This document shows, piece by piece, positions 35,717 to 44,827 of a DNA stretch of 64,000 bases. The translations under genes and the position numbers were made by a program. Positions within the stretch are counted from its first letter, which is position 1. Each line of letters starts with the position of its first letter. The notes under the pieces were generated by a model. It was given only the letters and a program-made list of their open reading frames with translations. It did no database searches and was not told the DNA's origin. This DNA comes from an uncultured Pigmentiphaga sp. (lineage in GTDB: Bacteria; Pseudomonadota; Gammaproteobacteria; Burkholderiales; Burkholderiaceae_B): NCBI GenBank assembly GCA_937891425.1, contig CALAGD010000024.1, positions 129,290 through 193,289 on the forward strand. The letters run 5' to 3'.

Positions 35717-36039
35717 GGAAGACTCCTGCTGATGAGTGGCGACATGCGGAAGCCAACAAGGCGGCAACTCACCGCCCTTGCTTCATGCGGGACGATGCAG
35801 ACCCCTGCCGAGACGTCTGCACCGCGAGACGAAACAGGTGCGGCAAACTACCTGTTAGTACGACAGGTTACTTAACCAGCTGCGTCAACTTTCTGCAGTC
35901 ATCCCCCCCTGCACACCCTGGTTCACGCGACCTTCTGGCGCCATCAGACGTGCTGCGATCAAGGAACAACCAAAAAAGTTTACGCCGCAGCGCGAGCACA
36001 TGTGCATGAGCCGCGCTTCAGGTCAAGCGAGTGCGGCAA
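35717..36039. other. Intergenic region acpP-fabF
   Basis: 323 bp, unusually long within this compact operon. A minus-strand TTGACG hexamer occurs near 35887, but I could not pair it with a -10 box at good spacing. No clear terminator or small gene was seen. It probably carries a secondary fabF/rpoE-operon promoter. Confidence 0.35.
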
Positions 36040-36279
36040 TTACTTCTTGAGATTGGAGTTGATGTAATCGAGCACCAGTTGGACGGTGGTGAGCTTTTCA
36101 GCCTCTTCATCCGGGATCTCGGTTTCGAATTCGTCTTCAAGAGCCATGACGAGTTCGACCATGTCGAGTGAATCGGCACCGAGGTCGTCAACGAAAGAGG
36201 ATTCGTTCTTCACTTCGGCTTCGTTCACGCCGAGCTGTTCAGCGACGATTTTCTTGACGCGCTGTTCGATGCTTTCCAT
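36040..36279 (-). CDS. acpP: Acyl carrier protein
   Basis: A 79-residue acidic four-helix carrier. Ser37 in the invariant GADSLD motif takes the 4'-phosphopantetheine arm that carries growing fatty acids. ATG 36279 ([10 protein letters not shown]) has GGAGA 7 nt upstream. It follows fabG by 105 nt. Confidence 0.98.
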   Translation of the reverse strand: MESIEQRVKKIVAEQLGVNEAEVKNESSFVDDLGADSLDMVELVMALEDEFETEIPDEEAEKLTTVQLVLDYINSNLKK

Positions 36280-36384
36280 GCAGATCTCCAAAGGTCAAAT
36301 CCTGCGAATTATAGCCAAGTGCCACCTTGCAGCAGCCTATGGCGTGGTGAAAACTTGCCCGCCTTTTCCAGGGAAAGAGGCGGA

Positions 36385-37125
36385 TTACTGCATATACATG
36401 CCGCCGTTGACGTGCAGCGTGACGCCCGTAATGTACCCCGCGGCAGGCGAACTGAGGAAGGCCACGCTATGTGCGATGTCTTCGGGACTGCCCAGGCGCC
36501 CCAACGGAATTTGGGCGCGCAATGCTTCGACCCGGGCATCATCGAGCGCACGGGTCATGTCGGTGTCGATGAACCCGGGCGCGACACAGTTGACCGTGAT
36601 GTTGCGGCTGGCCAGCTCGCGCGCCAAGGCGCGCGTCATGCCTGCGACTCCGGCCTTGGCTGCAGCATAGTTGGCCTGCCCGACGTTGCCGCTGGCACCC
36701 ACCACGGAGGTGATATTGATGATACGCCCCCAGCGGGCTTTCATCATGCCCTTCATGACCGCGCGCGACAACTGGAATACGGCCGTCAGGTTGGTGTCGA
36801 TGACGGCGTCCCAGTCTTCGTCCTTCATGCGCATCGCAAGCGAGTCGCGCGTGATGCCGGCATTGTTGACCAGGATGTGCGGTCCACCCTGCTCGGTCTT
36901 GCCGATCTCTTCGACCAGTGCCTCGACGGCGGATTTGTCGTTGACGTTGAGCACCACGCCCCGGCCTCCATAGGGGGCCAGCGCCTGGGTGATGGATTCG
37001 GCACCGGTCTCGGAAGTCGCGGTTCCAATCACGTGCGCACCGCGCGCAGCCAGTTCCAGGGCGATGGCGCGCCCGATGCCCCGAGAGGCGCCCGTTACCA
37101 ACGCGGTCTTGTCCTTGAGTTCCAT
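36385..37125 (-). CDS. fabG: 3-oxoacyl-ACP reductase
   Basis: A 246-residue short-chain dehydrogenase that reduces 3-oxoacyl-ACP with NADPH. TGASRGIGRA (11-20), NNAG (87-90), Ser140 and the catalytic pair Tyr153/Lys157 (YAAAK) are present. The ATG at 37125 (MELKDKTALVTG) is the family start, 22 nt after the fabD stop. Confidence 0.97.
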   Translation of the reverse strand: MELKDKTALVTGASRGIGRAIALELAARGAHVIGTATSETGAESITQALAPYGGRGVVLNVNDKSAVEALVEEIGKTEQGGPHILVNNAGITRDSLAMRMKDEDWDAVIDTNLTAVFQLSRAVMKGMMKARWGRIINITSVVGASGNVGQANYAAAKAGVAGMTRALARELASRNITVNCVAPGFIDTDMTRALDDARVEALRAQIPLGRLGSPEDIAHSVAFLSSPAAGYITGVTLHVNGGMYMQ

Positions 37126-37147
37126 GGGAATTGCATGCTCCGGAAGT

Positions 37148-38077
37148 TCAGGCGGTAGCTGCCAGTGCGGCCTCAAGCGAGGCCGGATCGGTAATTGCCA
37201 AAGCAGTGATCGAACCGTCGATGCGCTTGACCAGCCCGGTAAGAACCTTGCCTGGGCCGCACTCGACAATATGCGAAACTCCCTGCGCCTTCATGGCCTG
37301 TATGGTTTCCACCCAACGCACGGGATGCCACGCCTGCCGTACCAGCGCATCGGCGATGGCAGCGGGCTCAGCGGGCGACGCCACGTCGACGTTGTTGATG
37401 ACCGGTACCTGGGGCACGGATAACGTGATCCTGTCGATGGCGACCCGCAGTACCTCGGCTGCAGGCTGCAACAGGCTGGAATGGAAGGGCGCGGACACCG
37501 GCAGGGGCAAAGCACGCTTCGCGCCCGCTGCTCTGGCCGCATTGCAGGCACGCTCTACGGCGCCCTTGTGCCCCGCAATCACGACCTGTGCGGGAGCATT
37601 GAAATTGACCGCTTCAACCACTTCGCCCTGAGCGGATTCGGCACAGACCCGGCGCACGGAGTCGTCGTCGAGGCCGAGGATGGCCGCCATGCCACCCTCA
37701 CCAACCGGCACCGCAGACTGCATGGCCTCGGCACGGATTCGCACCAGGCGTACGGCGTCTTCCAGCGAAAGGACGCCGGCGGCCGTCAGCGCCGTGTACT
37801 CGCCCAGACTATGGCCTGCCATGACATCAGGGGTACGCCCCCCGGCGGCCTTCCAGGCTGCATAGACCGCATAGCCTGCCGTGAGCATGGCCGGCTGCGT
37901 ATTGACCGTGAGGTTGAGCGCCTCAGCCGGGCCATTCGCGATGAGGCCGGCGATGTCCTGATCGAGCGCCTTGCCGGCGCGGTCGAGCACGTCGGCAACG
38001 GCAACATTGCCTGCGAACGCATCGAGCATGCCGGCCGATTGGGATCCTTGTCCAGGGAATACGAATGCAATTTTCAT
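37148..38077 (-). CDS. fabD: Malonyl-CoA:ACP transacylase
   Basis: A 309-residue enzyme that loads malonyl onto ACP. The N-terminal FVFPGQGSQ and nucleophile Ser90 in GHSLGEYTAL are diagnostic, as is QVVIAGHKGAV. It lies between fabH (63-nt gap) and fabG on the minus strand. Confidence 0.97.
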   Translation of the reverse strand: MKIAFVFPGQGSQSAGMLDAFAGNVAVADVLDRAGKALDQDIAGLIANGPAEALNLTVNTQPAMLTAGYAVYAAWKAAGGRTPDVMAGHSLGEYTALTAAGVLSLEDAVRLVRIRAEAMQSAVPVGEGGMAAILGLDDDSVRRVCAESAQGEVVEAVNFNAPAQVVIAGHKGAVERACNAARAAGAKRALPLPVSAPFHSSLLQPAAEVLRVAIDRITLSVPQVPVINNVDVASPAEPAAIADALVRQAWHPVRWVETIQAMKAQGVSHIVECGPGKVLTGLVKRIDGSITALAITDPASLEAALAATA

Positions 38078-38140
38078 GGTGGTCTTCAGTTGGCAACTGC
38101 CTGCCTGGTAGCCGCGATGATACTGGGGGAGCCCCGAGGT

Positions 38141-39130
38141 TCAAAGCCTCAGCAGCACACTGCCCCAGGTGAACCCGCCACCTACGCCCTGCAGCAGGAT
38201 GGTTTGCCCGGGCTGGACCCGGCCCTCGCGCAGTGCGGTGTCGAGCGCCAGCGGCACGCTTGCGGCCGACGTATTGGCGTGACGATCCACCGTGATCACG
38301 ACCCGTTCGGCGGGCAGCCCGAGACGGCGTGCCAGTGCGTTGATGATGCGCACGTTCGCCTGGTGCGGGATGACACGGTCAATGCTTGACACGTCGATGC
38401 CGGCCTGCTCGCATGCCTCGTGGGCCGACTGGCTCAGCACCGTTACCGCCAGTTTGAAAACCGCTTGCCCGTCCATGCGCAGGAACGGGTCACCGCTGAC
38501 ATCGCCGTAGGCCACGCTGCCTGCCGCGCAGAGTATGCGCGACTGGGACCCATCAGCGTGCAGGTTCGCTGCGAGGATTCCACGCTGCTCATGACCCGGA
38601 CTCTCGTCGGCCTTGAGCACGACGGCGCCCGCGCCATCGCCGAACAGGACACACGTGGAACGATCGCTCCAGTCGAGGATGCGCGAGAAGACCTCGGCAC
38701 CAATGACCAGCGCGCACCGCGCCCGCCCTGCGCGGATGAAACTGTCTGCAGTGGTGAGTGCATACACGAAACCGCTGCAGACCGCCTGGACGTCGAAGGC
38801 CGCCCCGCCTCGCGCACCCAGCCTGTCTTGCACGAGGCAGGCCGTGCTGGGGAAGATGTAATCGGGAGTGGATGTGGCAACGATGATGAGGTCGACGTCA
38901 GCCGGGGTGAGATTGGCATCCGCCAAGGCGCTCCGCGCTGCTTCGGTGGCGAGCATGCTGGTGGTAACGCCACGCTCGGCCAGATGGCGTTGCCTGATGC
39001 CGGTACGCTCGACGATCCACTGGTCGGAAGTTTCGATGCCGCGGGTAGCAAGCTCGCTTGCGAGTTCATCGTTGCTGACCACGCGGGGCGGCAGATAACT
39101 GCCGGTACCGGCTATGACCGATGCTGTCAT
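38141..39130 (-). CDS. fabH: 3-oxoacyl-ACP synthase III
   Basis: A 329-residue enzyme that starts fatty-acid synthesis by condensing acetyl-CoA with malonyl-ACP. The Cys-His-Asn triad is complete: Cys118 (QAVCSGF), the histidine in PHQANVRI and the asparagine in [13 protein letters not shown]; the C-terminus ends [16 protein letters not shown] 39130 has GGAGAGAC upstream. It begins 11 nt after the plsX stop. Confidence 0.97.
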   Translation of the reverse strand: MTASVIAGTGSYLPPRVVSNDELASELATRGIETSDQWIVERTGIRQRHLAERGVTTSMLATEAARSALADANLTPADVDLIIVATSTPDYIFPSTACLVQDRLGARGGAAFDVQAVCSGFVYALTTADSFIRAGRARCALVIGAEVFSRILDWSDRSTCVLFGDGAGAVVLKADESPGHEQRGILAANLHADGSQSRILCAAGSVAYGDVSGDPFLRMDGQAVFKLAVTVLSQSAHEACEQAGIDVSSIDRVIPHQANVRIINALARRLGLPAERVVITVDRHANTSAASVPLALDTALREGRVQPGQTILLQGVGGGFTWGSVLLRL

Positions 39131-39141
39131 GTCTCTCCTGC

Positions 39142-40161
39142 CTAATTCGGGCTGCTGATGAATTGTGCCATTGCATGGGCCGTCCGCTCCTGCAGACCGC
39201 CCGCGACAGCATCGTGCAGCCTTCGCAATGCGCACTGGAAACCGAACTGGTCGGCTGATCCGTGACTTTTGAAGACAACTCCACGTAACCCCAGAAGCGC
39301 CGCGCCATTGTAACGGCGCGAATCGGTCTGTTGCCGGAAGCGATTGAGAACCGGCGTTGCAACCAGCCCGGAGAGCATGGTCATGGGGTTGCGCTGGAAC
39401 TCGCGCCGCAACATGACGGCAACCATTTTCGCGAGGCCTTCGGTGGCCTTGAGAACGACGTTGCCCACGAAACCGTCGCAGACGACGACATCGACCGACC
39501 CCTTGAAAATCTCATTGCCTTCGACATTGCCATGGAAGTTGATGAGCGAACTGGCACGCAACAGTTCGGCTGCTTCCTTGACGACGTCATTGCCCTTGAT
39601 GACTTCCGCCCCGACGTTGAGCAGTCCGACACGCGGACGCTCGATGCCGTCGATGGCCGACACGAGGGCTGACCCCATGAACGCAAACTGCAGGAGATGC
39701 TCTGCAGTGCAATCGACATTGGCGCCCAGGTCGAGCATCGTGGTGGCCCGTCCCACCCCGTTCGGAATGGAGGCCGTGAGCGCGGGGCGATCGATACCGT
39801 CGAGCGTCTTGAGGACGTAACGGGTGATCGCCATCCAGGCACCCGTGTTCCCGGCAGAAATGCAGGCCTCGGCGTTGCCCTCCTTGACGAGCTTCGCCGC
39901 GACTCGCATGGATGAATCCTTCTTGCGACGCAAGGCGACTTCGACCGGGTCGTCCATGGTGATCACTTCACTGGCCGGAACGACCTCGATTCGCGCCCGC
40001 ACGTCGGCCGAGGCGCGATTCAGGGCTTCTTCGATTGCCTGCTGCTGGCCAACCAGAAGCAATTTGGCTTGCGGCTGTGACGCACAGAATGCAATCGCCG
40101 CCGGCACGGTGACGGGCAGACCGTGGTCGCCCCCCATGCAGTCAATCGCAATTCGGATCAT
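39142..40161 (-). CDS. plsX: Phosphate acyltransferase PlsX
   Basis: A 339-residue peripheral membrane enzyme that makes acyl-phosphate from acyl-ACP for phospholipid synthesis. The N-terminus [36 protein letters not shown] and [17 protein letters not shown] are family signatures. It sits between rpmF (24 nt) and fabH, the classical rpmF-plsX-fabH order. Confidence 0.97.
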   Translation of the reverse strand: MIRIAIDCMGGDHGLPVTVPAAIAFCASQPQAKLLLVGQQQAIEEALNRASADVRARIEVVPASEVITMDDPVEVALRRKKDSSMRVAAKLVKEGNAEACISAGNTGAWMAITRYVLKTLDGIDRPALTASIPNGVGRATTMLDLGANVDCTAEHLLQFAFMGSALVSAIDGIERPRVGLLNVGAEVIKGNDVVKEAAELLRASSLINFHGNVEGNEIFKGSVDVVVCDGFVGNVVLKATEGLAKMVAVMLRREFQRNPMTMLSGLVATPVLNRFRQQTDSRRYNGAALLGLRGVVFKSHGSADQFGFQCALRRLHDAVAGGLQERTAHAMAQFISSPN

Positions 40162-40185
40162 GCCCGTGGGCTACTACTGCCTGGG

Positions 40186-40368
40186 TTACTCGTCGTCCTT
40201 GGTGTGGAGGACCTTGCGCCCGCGGTAGTAACCGTTGGGAGTGATGTGATGGCGCAGATGGAGCTCACCCGTGTTGGGCTCGATGGCGAGCGGAGGGTTC
40301 GTGAGCCGGTCGTGCGCGCGGCGATTACCGCGCCTGGAAGGCGACTTTTTGTTTTGCTGAACAGCCAT
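40186..40368 (-). CDS. rpmF: 50S ribosomal protein L32
   Basis: A 60-residue basic protein: [20 protein letters not shown] and the segment [14 protein letters not shown] are diagnostic of L32. AGGAGT lies upstream of ATG 40368. It precedes plsX and follows yceD, as is usual. Confidence 0.97.
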   Translation of the reverse strand: MAVQQNKKSPSRRGNRRAHDRLTNPPLAIEPNTGELHLRHHITPNGYYRGRKVLHTKDDE

Positions 40369-40518
40369 GATGACTCCTGAAGACGGCGCGAATTGTACGC
40401 GATCCACGCCGCAAAGTTAAAACCAACCATTAAACCCACCCGGGCCGCGATGCTGCTCGGCACTTGCCCTGGCGCCACGCCCCGGATTCTCTGCCAAGAA
40501 AACCCGCGCCTGTTCGGC

Positions 40519-41058
40519 CTACTTCTTCGTGCCGCGCCCCAGGAGCTCGGCGAGCTGCTCGAACGGGCGCTGGCGATCCGGATTGACCGGCGGCTCGCTG
40601 TCCGGGGCACTGCCCTTGCCCGGACATACCTCGTGCCGGGGAATGTAAGGCAGCGCCAGGATGAGTTCGCTCTCGATTTCCGCTTGCAAATCGAACTGAT
40701 GCGAACCGACGACCTTGTCGTACCCCTGCTCGAGTTCTTCGTCGTCGAGCGGATCGTACTCGCCAAGCTCGTCCTCCGAGTCTACAAGCTGCAGGACGGT
40801 AACCGAATCGATAGGCCATGCAAACTCTTCAAGGCAGCGCTGGCACACCACGAGCGGCTGCGCACGCACATGTACGCGCAAAAGACGCTCGCCAAATCGC
40901 CCTTCCATGCCCTGGGCATGCCAGGCAACCGTGCCGTGCTGCGCGGGCAGTCCGTCGGTAAAGCGGGAAAGCGCAGCCAACGAAAGCTCACCCGAGAACT
41001 CCTGCCGCAGGCGCACTGCTTCAAGCGCATCGAACTGCTGAAGATTCAAGGGTTTCAT
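40519..41058 (-). CDS. yceD: YceD family protein (DUF177), 23S rRNA accumulation factor
   Basis: A 179-residue acidic protein. The Cys pair VVCQRCLEEF (about 71-80) and the Asp/Glu-rich stretch DSEDELGEYDPLDDEELEQG are typical of YceD, required for normal 23S rRNA levels and always next to rpmF. It opens the long minus-strand block and is divergent from the Maf-like gene (96-nt gap). The C-terminal third is Pro/Arg-rich. Confidence 0.92.
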   Translation of the reverse strand: MKPLNLQQFDALEAVRLRQEFSGELSLAALSRFTDGLPAQHGTVAWHAQGMEGRFGERLLRVHVRAQPLVVCQRCLEEFAWPIDSVTVLQLVDSEDELGEYDPLDDEELEQGYDKVVGSHQFDLQAEIESELILALPYIPRHEVCPGKGSAPDSEPPVNPDRQRPFEQLAELLGRGTKK

Positions 41059-41154
41059 GGCCTGGTATCCGCAAGAATGCTTGGATGCAGCAATAAAAGC
41101 AAAAGCGTAAAATGCTAACCTGAAACCGCCTACTGCGTCAATGCATTCCCGTAC

Positions 41155-41766
41155 ATGTCAGCTTCCACAAGCATGACCCGCCCCCTGATTCTGGCATCAT
41201 CCTCGCCTTACCGGAAAGAACTGCTCGCTCGCCTGCGCCTGCCTTTCGAGGCCATTTCCCCCGACATCGACGAGTCGCCCCGCGCGGGCGAAGCGCCACA
41301 CGAACTCGCGCGCAGGCTGGCGCGGGAGAAGGCTGAAGCGGTGGCACGTCAGCGCCCTGGCGCGGTCGTCGTCGGGTCGGATCAGGTTGCAATCTGCAAT
41401 GGACAGTTGCTTGGCAAGCCCGGCACCTTCGAGCGCGCGTTCGCGCAGCTGCGCCTGATGGCCGGTCAGACGGCAGAATTCTGGACCGCCGTGGCAGTCA
41501 CCGACGGCACCCGGACCCTTGTTGCAGAGTCAACAACGCGCTGCGTCCTGCGTCCGCTGACCGATGCGGAAATCGATTCGTATCTCCGCGCCGACCTGCC
41601 ACTGGATACGGCAGGCAGCGCCAAAGTGGAAAGCCTGGGCATCGTACTCATGGAACGTATCGACAGCGACGACCCCACCGCGCTGATCGGGCTACCCCTG
41701 ATTACCGTTACCCGGCTCCTGACTGAATTCGGCATCAACCCCCTCGTCCCGCAAGCCCACCCATGA
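41155..41766 (+). CDS. Maf-like nucleoside triphosphate pyrophosphatase (YceF type)
   Basis: A 203-residue house-cleaning pyrophosphatase. LILASSSPYRKELLARL, SPDIDESP, VVGSDQVAICNGQLLGKPG and DTAGSAKVESLGI match the YceF branch, active on m7GTP in E. coli. ATG 41155 is given; ATG 41173 is equally plausible. The stop overlaps the next gene's start as ATGA. Confidence 0.92.
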   Translation: MSASTSMTRPLILASSSPYRKELLARLRLPFEAISPDIDESPRAGEAPHELARRLAREKAEAVARQRPGAVVVGSDQVAICNGQLLGKPGTFERAFAQLRLMAGQTAEFWTAVAVTDGTRTLVAESTTRCVLRPLTDAEIDSYLRADLPLDTAGSAKVESLGIVLMERIDSDDPTALIGLPLITVTRLLTEFGINPLVPQAHP

Positions 41767-42485
41767 CAGGCACCCTGCATCTCATTCCTGTTGGCCTCGC
41801 CGAAACGGCGCCCTCGTCGCTCTGGCTTCCGGCCGATGCCCAGGCGCTTGCCGCCCGTCTCGACACCTACATCGCCGAAAACGCCAAGACCGCACGTGCC
41901 TTCCTGAAGCACATCGGAACACAGCGGCCCATCCAGGAAATCACGATCCATACGCTGGGCCAGCGCACCACGCAGGGCGACATCGACGCCTGGCTGATGC
42001 CCCTGCGGGCTGGCGGCGAAGCGGGCCTCGTGTCGGAAGCGGGTTGCCCCGCGGTGGCCGACCCTGGTGCCCGGGTGGTGGCGGCCGCTCACCGCATGGG
42101 CATCACCGTGAAACCCTGGGTGGGGCCATCCTCCATCATCCTCGGCCTCATGGCCAGCGGCCTCGAGGGCCAGCGTTTCACCTTCCACGGGTACCCGCCA
42201 GTGCAGGAACAGGAGCGCGCACGCCAGCTGAAGAGCTGGGAAAGCGCCTCCGCACAGCTGCAGCAGACACAAGTCCTGATCGAGACCCCCTACCGCAACC
42301 TTGCCCTGTTCGATGCCCTGCTTCGCCACCTGCGTGGCGATACCCGCCTGTGCGTAGCCAGCGCGCTCACCAGCCCGACCGAATGGATCCGCACCCTGAC
42401 GATTGCGCAGTGGAAGCAGTCCGACCGGCCCGCAATCGACCGGCAACCGACGCTGTTCCTGTTTCAGGCCGCAGGGCGTTCCTGA
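41763..42485 (+). CDS. SAM-dependent methyltransferase, RsmI-like tetrapyrrole methylase fold
   Basis: A 240-residue protein. LHLIPVGLAE at the N-terminus, VSEAGCPAVADPGARVV and FTFHGYPPVQ then VLIETPYRN follow the pattern of RsmI (2'-O-methyltransferase of 16S C1402). It lacks RsmI's usual ATPIGNLxD motif and the C-terminal extension and is shorter. This compact paralogue is frequent next to Maf in betaproteobacteria; its substrate is unknown. It overlaps the Maf stop by 4 nt. Confidence 0.85.
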   Translation: MTGTLHLIPVGLAETAPSSLWLPADAQALAARLDTYIAENAKTARAFLKHIGTQRPIQEITIHTLGQRTTQGDIDAWLMPLRAGGEAGLVSEAGCPAVADPGARVVAAAHRMGITVKPWVGPSSIILGLMASGLEGQRFTFHGYPPVQEQERARQLKSWESASAQLQQTQVLIETPYRNLALFDALLRHLRGDTRLCVASALTSPTEWIRTLTIAQWKQSDRPAIDRQPTLFLFQAAGRS

Positions 42486-42533
42486 CGCCGCGCACCCGCC
42501 CGAGTGCAGTGTGCCGGGGCACGCCGTGAGCGC

Positions 42534-43190
42534 CTAGGCGCGCACGCGCGGCAGCAGCCAGTCGGCCAGTTCCGGCACGCTGTGCACCAGCGCAGCCGGC
42601 GAACAGACCTGCAGTTCGTTGATGGGGTGCGCGCCGTAGCAAACCCCGACACCATGTACGCAGGCATTGAGCGCCATGTTCAGATCGTGCGCGGTGTCAC
42701 CGATCATGACCGTCTCGCGGCGGTCGACACCGAGTTCATCCATGATCTCGAGCAGCATCGCGGGATGCGGCTTTGAGAACGTTTCGTCGGAGCATCGCGA
42801 GGCGTGAAATGCATCCGTCAGCCCGGTGTTGCGCAACGCCCGCGTCAGCCCCTTGCGACTTTTCCCGGTAGCCACCGCCAGCCACACGCCGCGATTGGCC
42901 AGTGACTCGATGAGGTTCGCCACGCCATCGAACAGCCGTACTTCCGGATCCCGCGTGAGGTAGTGGTAGCGGTAGCGCTGCACGAAATCCGGCCACTGTT
43001 CCTCGCGGAGACTGGGCACCGCCGTTTTCAGCGCATCTTCCAGCCCCAGGCCGATCACCCAGTTCGCCATTTCGTCGGGAGGCTCCGGCAGACCCAGGTC
43101 GCGGCATGCTGCCTGCATGGCCGCCACAATGGCCGGCGTCGAGTCCATCAATGTGCCATCCCAGTCAAATACGACCAACGAATACTCCAT
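42534..43190 (-). CDS. HAD-superfamily hydrolase, phosphoglycolate phosphatase-like
   Basis: A 218-residue HAD phosphatase. Nucleophile Asp9 and acid/base Asp11 are in FDWDGTLMD; motif II is VATGKS, the lysine motif SKPHP and motif IV MIGDTAHDL. A helical cap domain lies at about 18-85. The ATG overlaps the rluC stop (TAATG), so the pair is one operon. The rluC-HAD pairing is common in this group; substrate not known. Confidence 0.92.
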   Translation of the reverse strand: MEYSLVVFDWDGTLMDSTPAIVAAMQAACRDLGLPEPPDEMANWVIGLGLEDALKTAVPSLREEQWPDFVQRYRYHYLTRDPEVRLFDGVANLIESLANRGVWLAVATGKSRKGLTRALRNTGLTDAFHASRCSDETFSKPHPAMLLEIMDELGVDRRETVMIGDTAHDLNMALNACVHGVGVCYGAHPINELQVCSPAALVHSVPELADWLLPRVRA

Positions 43191-44173
43191 TACTCTTCCT
43201 CATGACGCCCCGCCGCGTCCGGCGCGTTATCGTCGCGCAACAGCCCCAGCAGGCGTACGCACTCGGGCGGCAGCGGCGCTTCCAGGATCATCGCCTCGCC
43301 GGTCACCGGGTGCGCCAACTGCAGCGTGTGCGCATGCAGGAACATGCGGCGGAACCCCAGCTGACGTGCAAAGGCGTCGCGCGTGGCGTCGTTGCCGTAC
43401 TTGTCATCCCCCACGATGGGAAAGCCGCTGGCAGCCAGGTGCACCCGGATCTGGTGGGTGCGGCCTGTGCGCAATTCCGCCTCGACGAGGGAAAACCGGC
43501 CAAGGCGCTCTACCAGCGACACGATGGTGTGCGCCGCCTGACCCTCGGCATCGACCCGGACCCGGCGTTCGCCCGACCGTGTCGTCCATTTCTGCAGCGG
43601 CAACCGGATGTGCTGTCGGGCGTTTACCCAGTCGCCTTCCACCAGGGCCAGGTAGCGTTTCGTGACGCGCCCATCGCGCAGCGCCGCATGCAGCTCGACC
43701 AGCGCCTTGCGCTTCTTCGCCACCATGAGCAGACCCGAGGTTTCTCTGTCGAGGCGGTGTACCAGCTCGAGAAAGCGCGCCTGCGGCCGCGCCGCGCGCA
43801 ACTGCTCGATCACCCCGAAGGCTACGCCGCTGCCCCCATGCGCCGCCACCCCTGCCGGCTTGTCGATCACCAGCAGCACGTCATCCTCGTACACCACCGG
43901 AAACTCCGACCCCGGTACGAACCGCGGTACCTCCTGCGGCACCTTGAGGGGCGGCACGCGCACGATGTCGCCGGCCGACAGTCGATAATCTGCCTGCACG
44001 CGCCCGCGGTTGACGCGCACCTGCCCGGAGCGGATGACCTTGTAGACATGGCTCTTGGGCACACCCTTGCATAGACGCAGGAGGAAGTTGTCGATGCGCT
44101 GCCCGTGGTAGTCGGAGCCAACCTCCACCAGACGGGCCGAGAGCGACGAAGATTCAGGAGAGTTGATTTGCAC
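43190..44173 (-). CDS. rluC: 23S rRNA pseudouridine synthase RluC
   Basis: A 327-residue enzyme that makes pseudouridine at 955/2504/2580 of 23S rRNA in E. coli. The N-terminal S4 domain (about 20-85, RIDNFLLRLCKGVPKSHVYKVIRSGQVRVNRGRV as separate helices) precedes the catalytic domain, with the Asp in VHRLDRETSGLLM and RTHQIRVHLAASGFPIVGD. GTG 44173 has GAGA 5 nt upstream; TTG 44182 is an alternative. Its start overlaps the divergent rne promoter. Confidence 0.93.
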   Translation of the reverse strand: MQINSPESSSLSARLVEVGSDYHGQRIDNFLLRLCKGVPKSHVYKVIRSGQVRVNRGRVQADYRLSAGDIVRVPPLKVPQEVPRFVPGSEFPVVYEDDVLLVIDKPAGVAAHGGSGVAFGVIEQLRAARPQARFLELVHRLDRETSGLLMVAKKRKALVELHAALRDGRVTKRYLALVEGDWVNARQHIRLPLQKWTTRSGERRVRVDAEGQAAHTIVSLVERLGRFSLVEAELRTGRTHQIRVHLAASGFPIVGDDKYGNDATRDAFARQLGFRRMFLHAHTLQLAHPVTGEAMILEAPLPPECVRLLGLLRDDNAPDAAGRHEEE

Positions 44174-44195
44174 GGTTCTCAAAGCAGCATATAAT
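44167..44195 (+). promoter_or_regulatory. Putative sigma-70 promoter of rne
   Basis: TTTGCA (44167-44172), 17-nt spacer, perfect TATAAT (44190-44195). The predicted start near 44202 coincides with the foot of a 7-bp hairpin. The implied rne leader is about 626 nt. Confidence 0.6.
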
Positions 44196-44827
44196 CACCA
44201 GGCCTGATAAGAGATCAGGCGGGTTTGCTCATGCGCATCGACGTCGAGGCACCAGCATTTGCAGGTCAGGTGAAAAACAACGATTCACGACTTTGCCACT
44301 GCCTCCGTCTACGCGTACCCGCATCCGGGTCTATCGAATTGTACCTGCCCGGCAACCGCCTTATCTCCCGGGCCGCATGGCGGCAAACCGTGGCGTGCCG
44401 ACGTTCATCCCGGGTATCCGGCACGCACGCTTTGTTTTTGCCTACGCCACTGAGAAACTGTTCTTGAATACGCACCGGCGCATGTTCCAACAGCGTTCCT
44501 CGAATTTCGACAACGTCATCGAGCATGCGCCTGCCGGCCTGCTGCTTCCAACATGATCACCATTCCGCGTCGTACCCGCACCCATCGTTTGCGCGCAAGC
44601 CCGCGCCCGGACGACGCGAGTTCTCGTGGGGTTACCGCCCCGGCGCGATCTGTTGATGTTCCAACGTTCTACCGTTACGTGCGCCCGCCGGCACGTTGCA
44701 GCCTTGCCTGACGCAAGTCGGGGCGCATGCGAGAGTGCGCAAGTTTCCAGTGTCCGTGGCGTTCATGCCGGCCCGTTAGGCGGCGCCCCGATCGTCGGGG
44801 TGCCAACCCAACGGAGAACTTCATTCT
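44196..44827 (+). promoter_or_regulatory. Long 5' leader of rne
   Basis: About 630 bp between the putative promoter and the rne ATG with no convincing gene. In enterobacteria the rne leader mediates feedback control by RNase E cleavage, and a similar role is likely here. The leader has short U-rich single-stranded candidates (for example near 44430-44465). Confidence 0.5.
44202..44220 (+). other. Hairpin at the predicted 5' end of rne mRNA
   Basis: GCCTGAT, loop AAGAG, ATCAGGC. If transcription begins at 44202 the mRNA starts with this stem, which would sequester its 5' end. RNase E prefers single-stranded 5' monophosphate ends, so such a stem would affect stability. Confidence 0.55.

Noticed and set aside
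42530..42541. GCGCCTAGGCGC 12-bp palindrome at the end of the HAD gene
   Set aside because: No loop and it includes the stop codon; probably chance in GC-rich sequence rather than a terminator.
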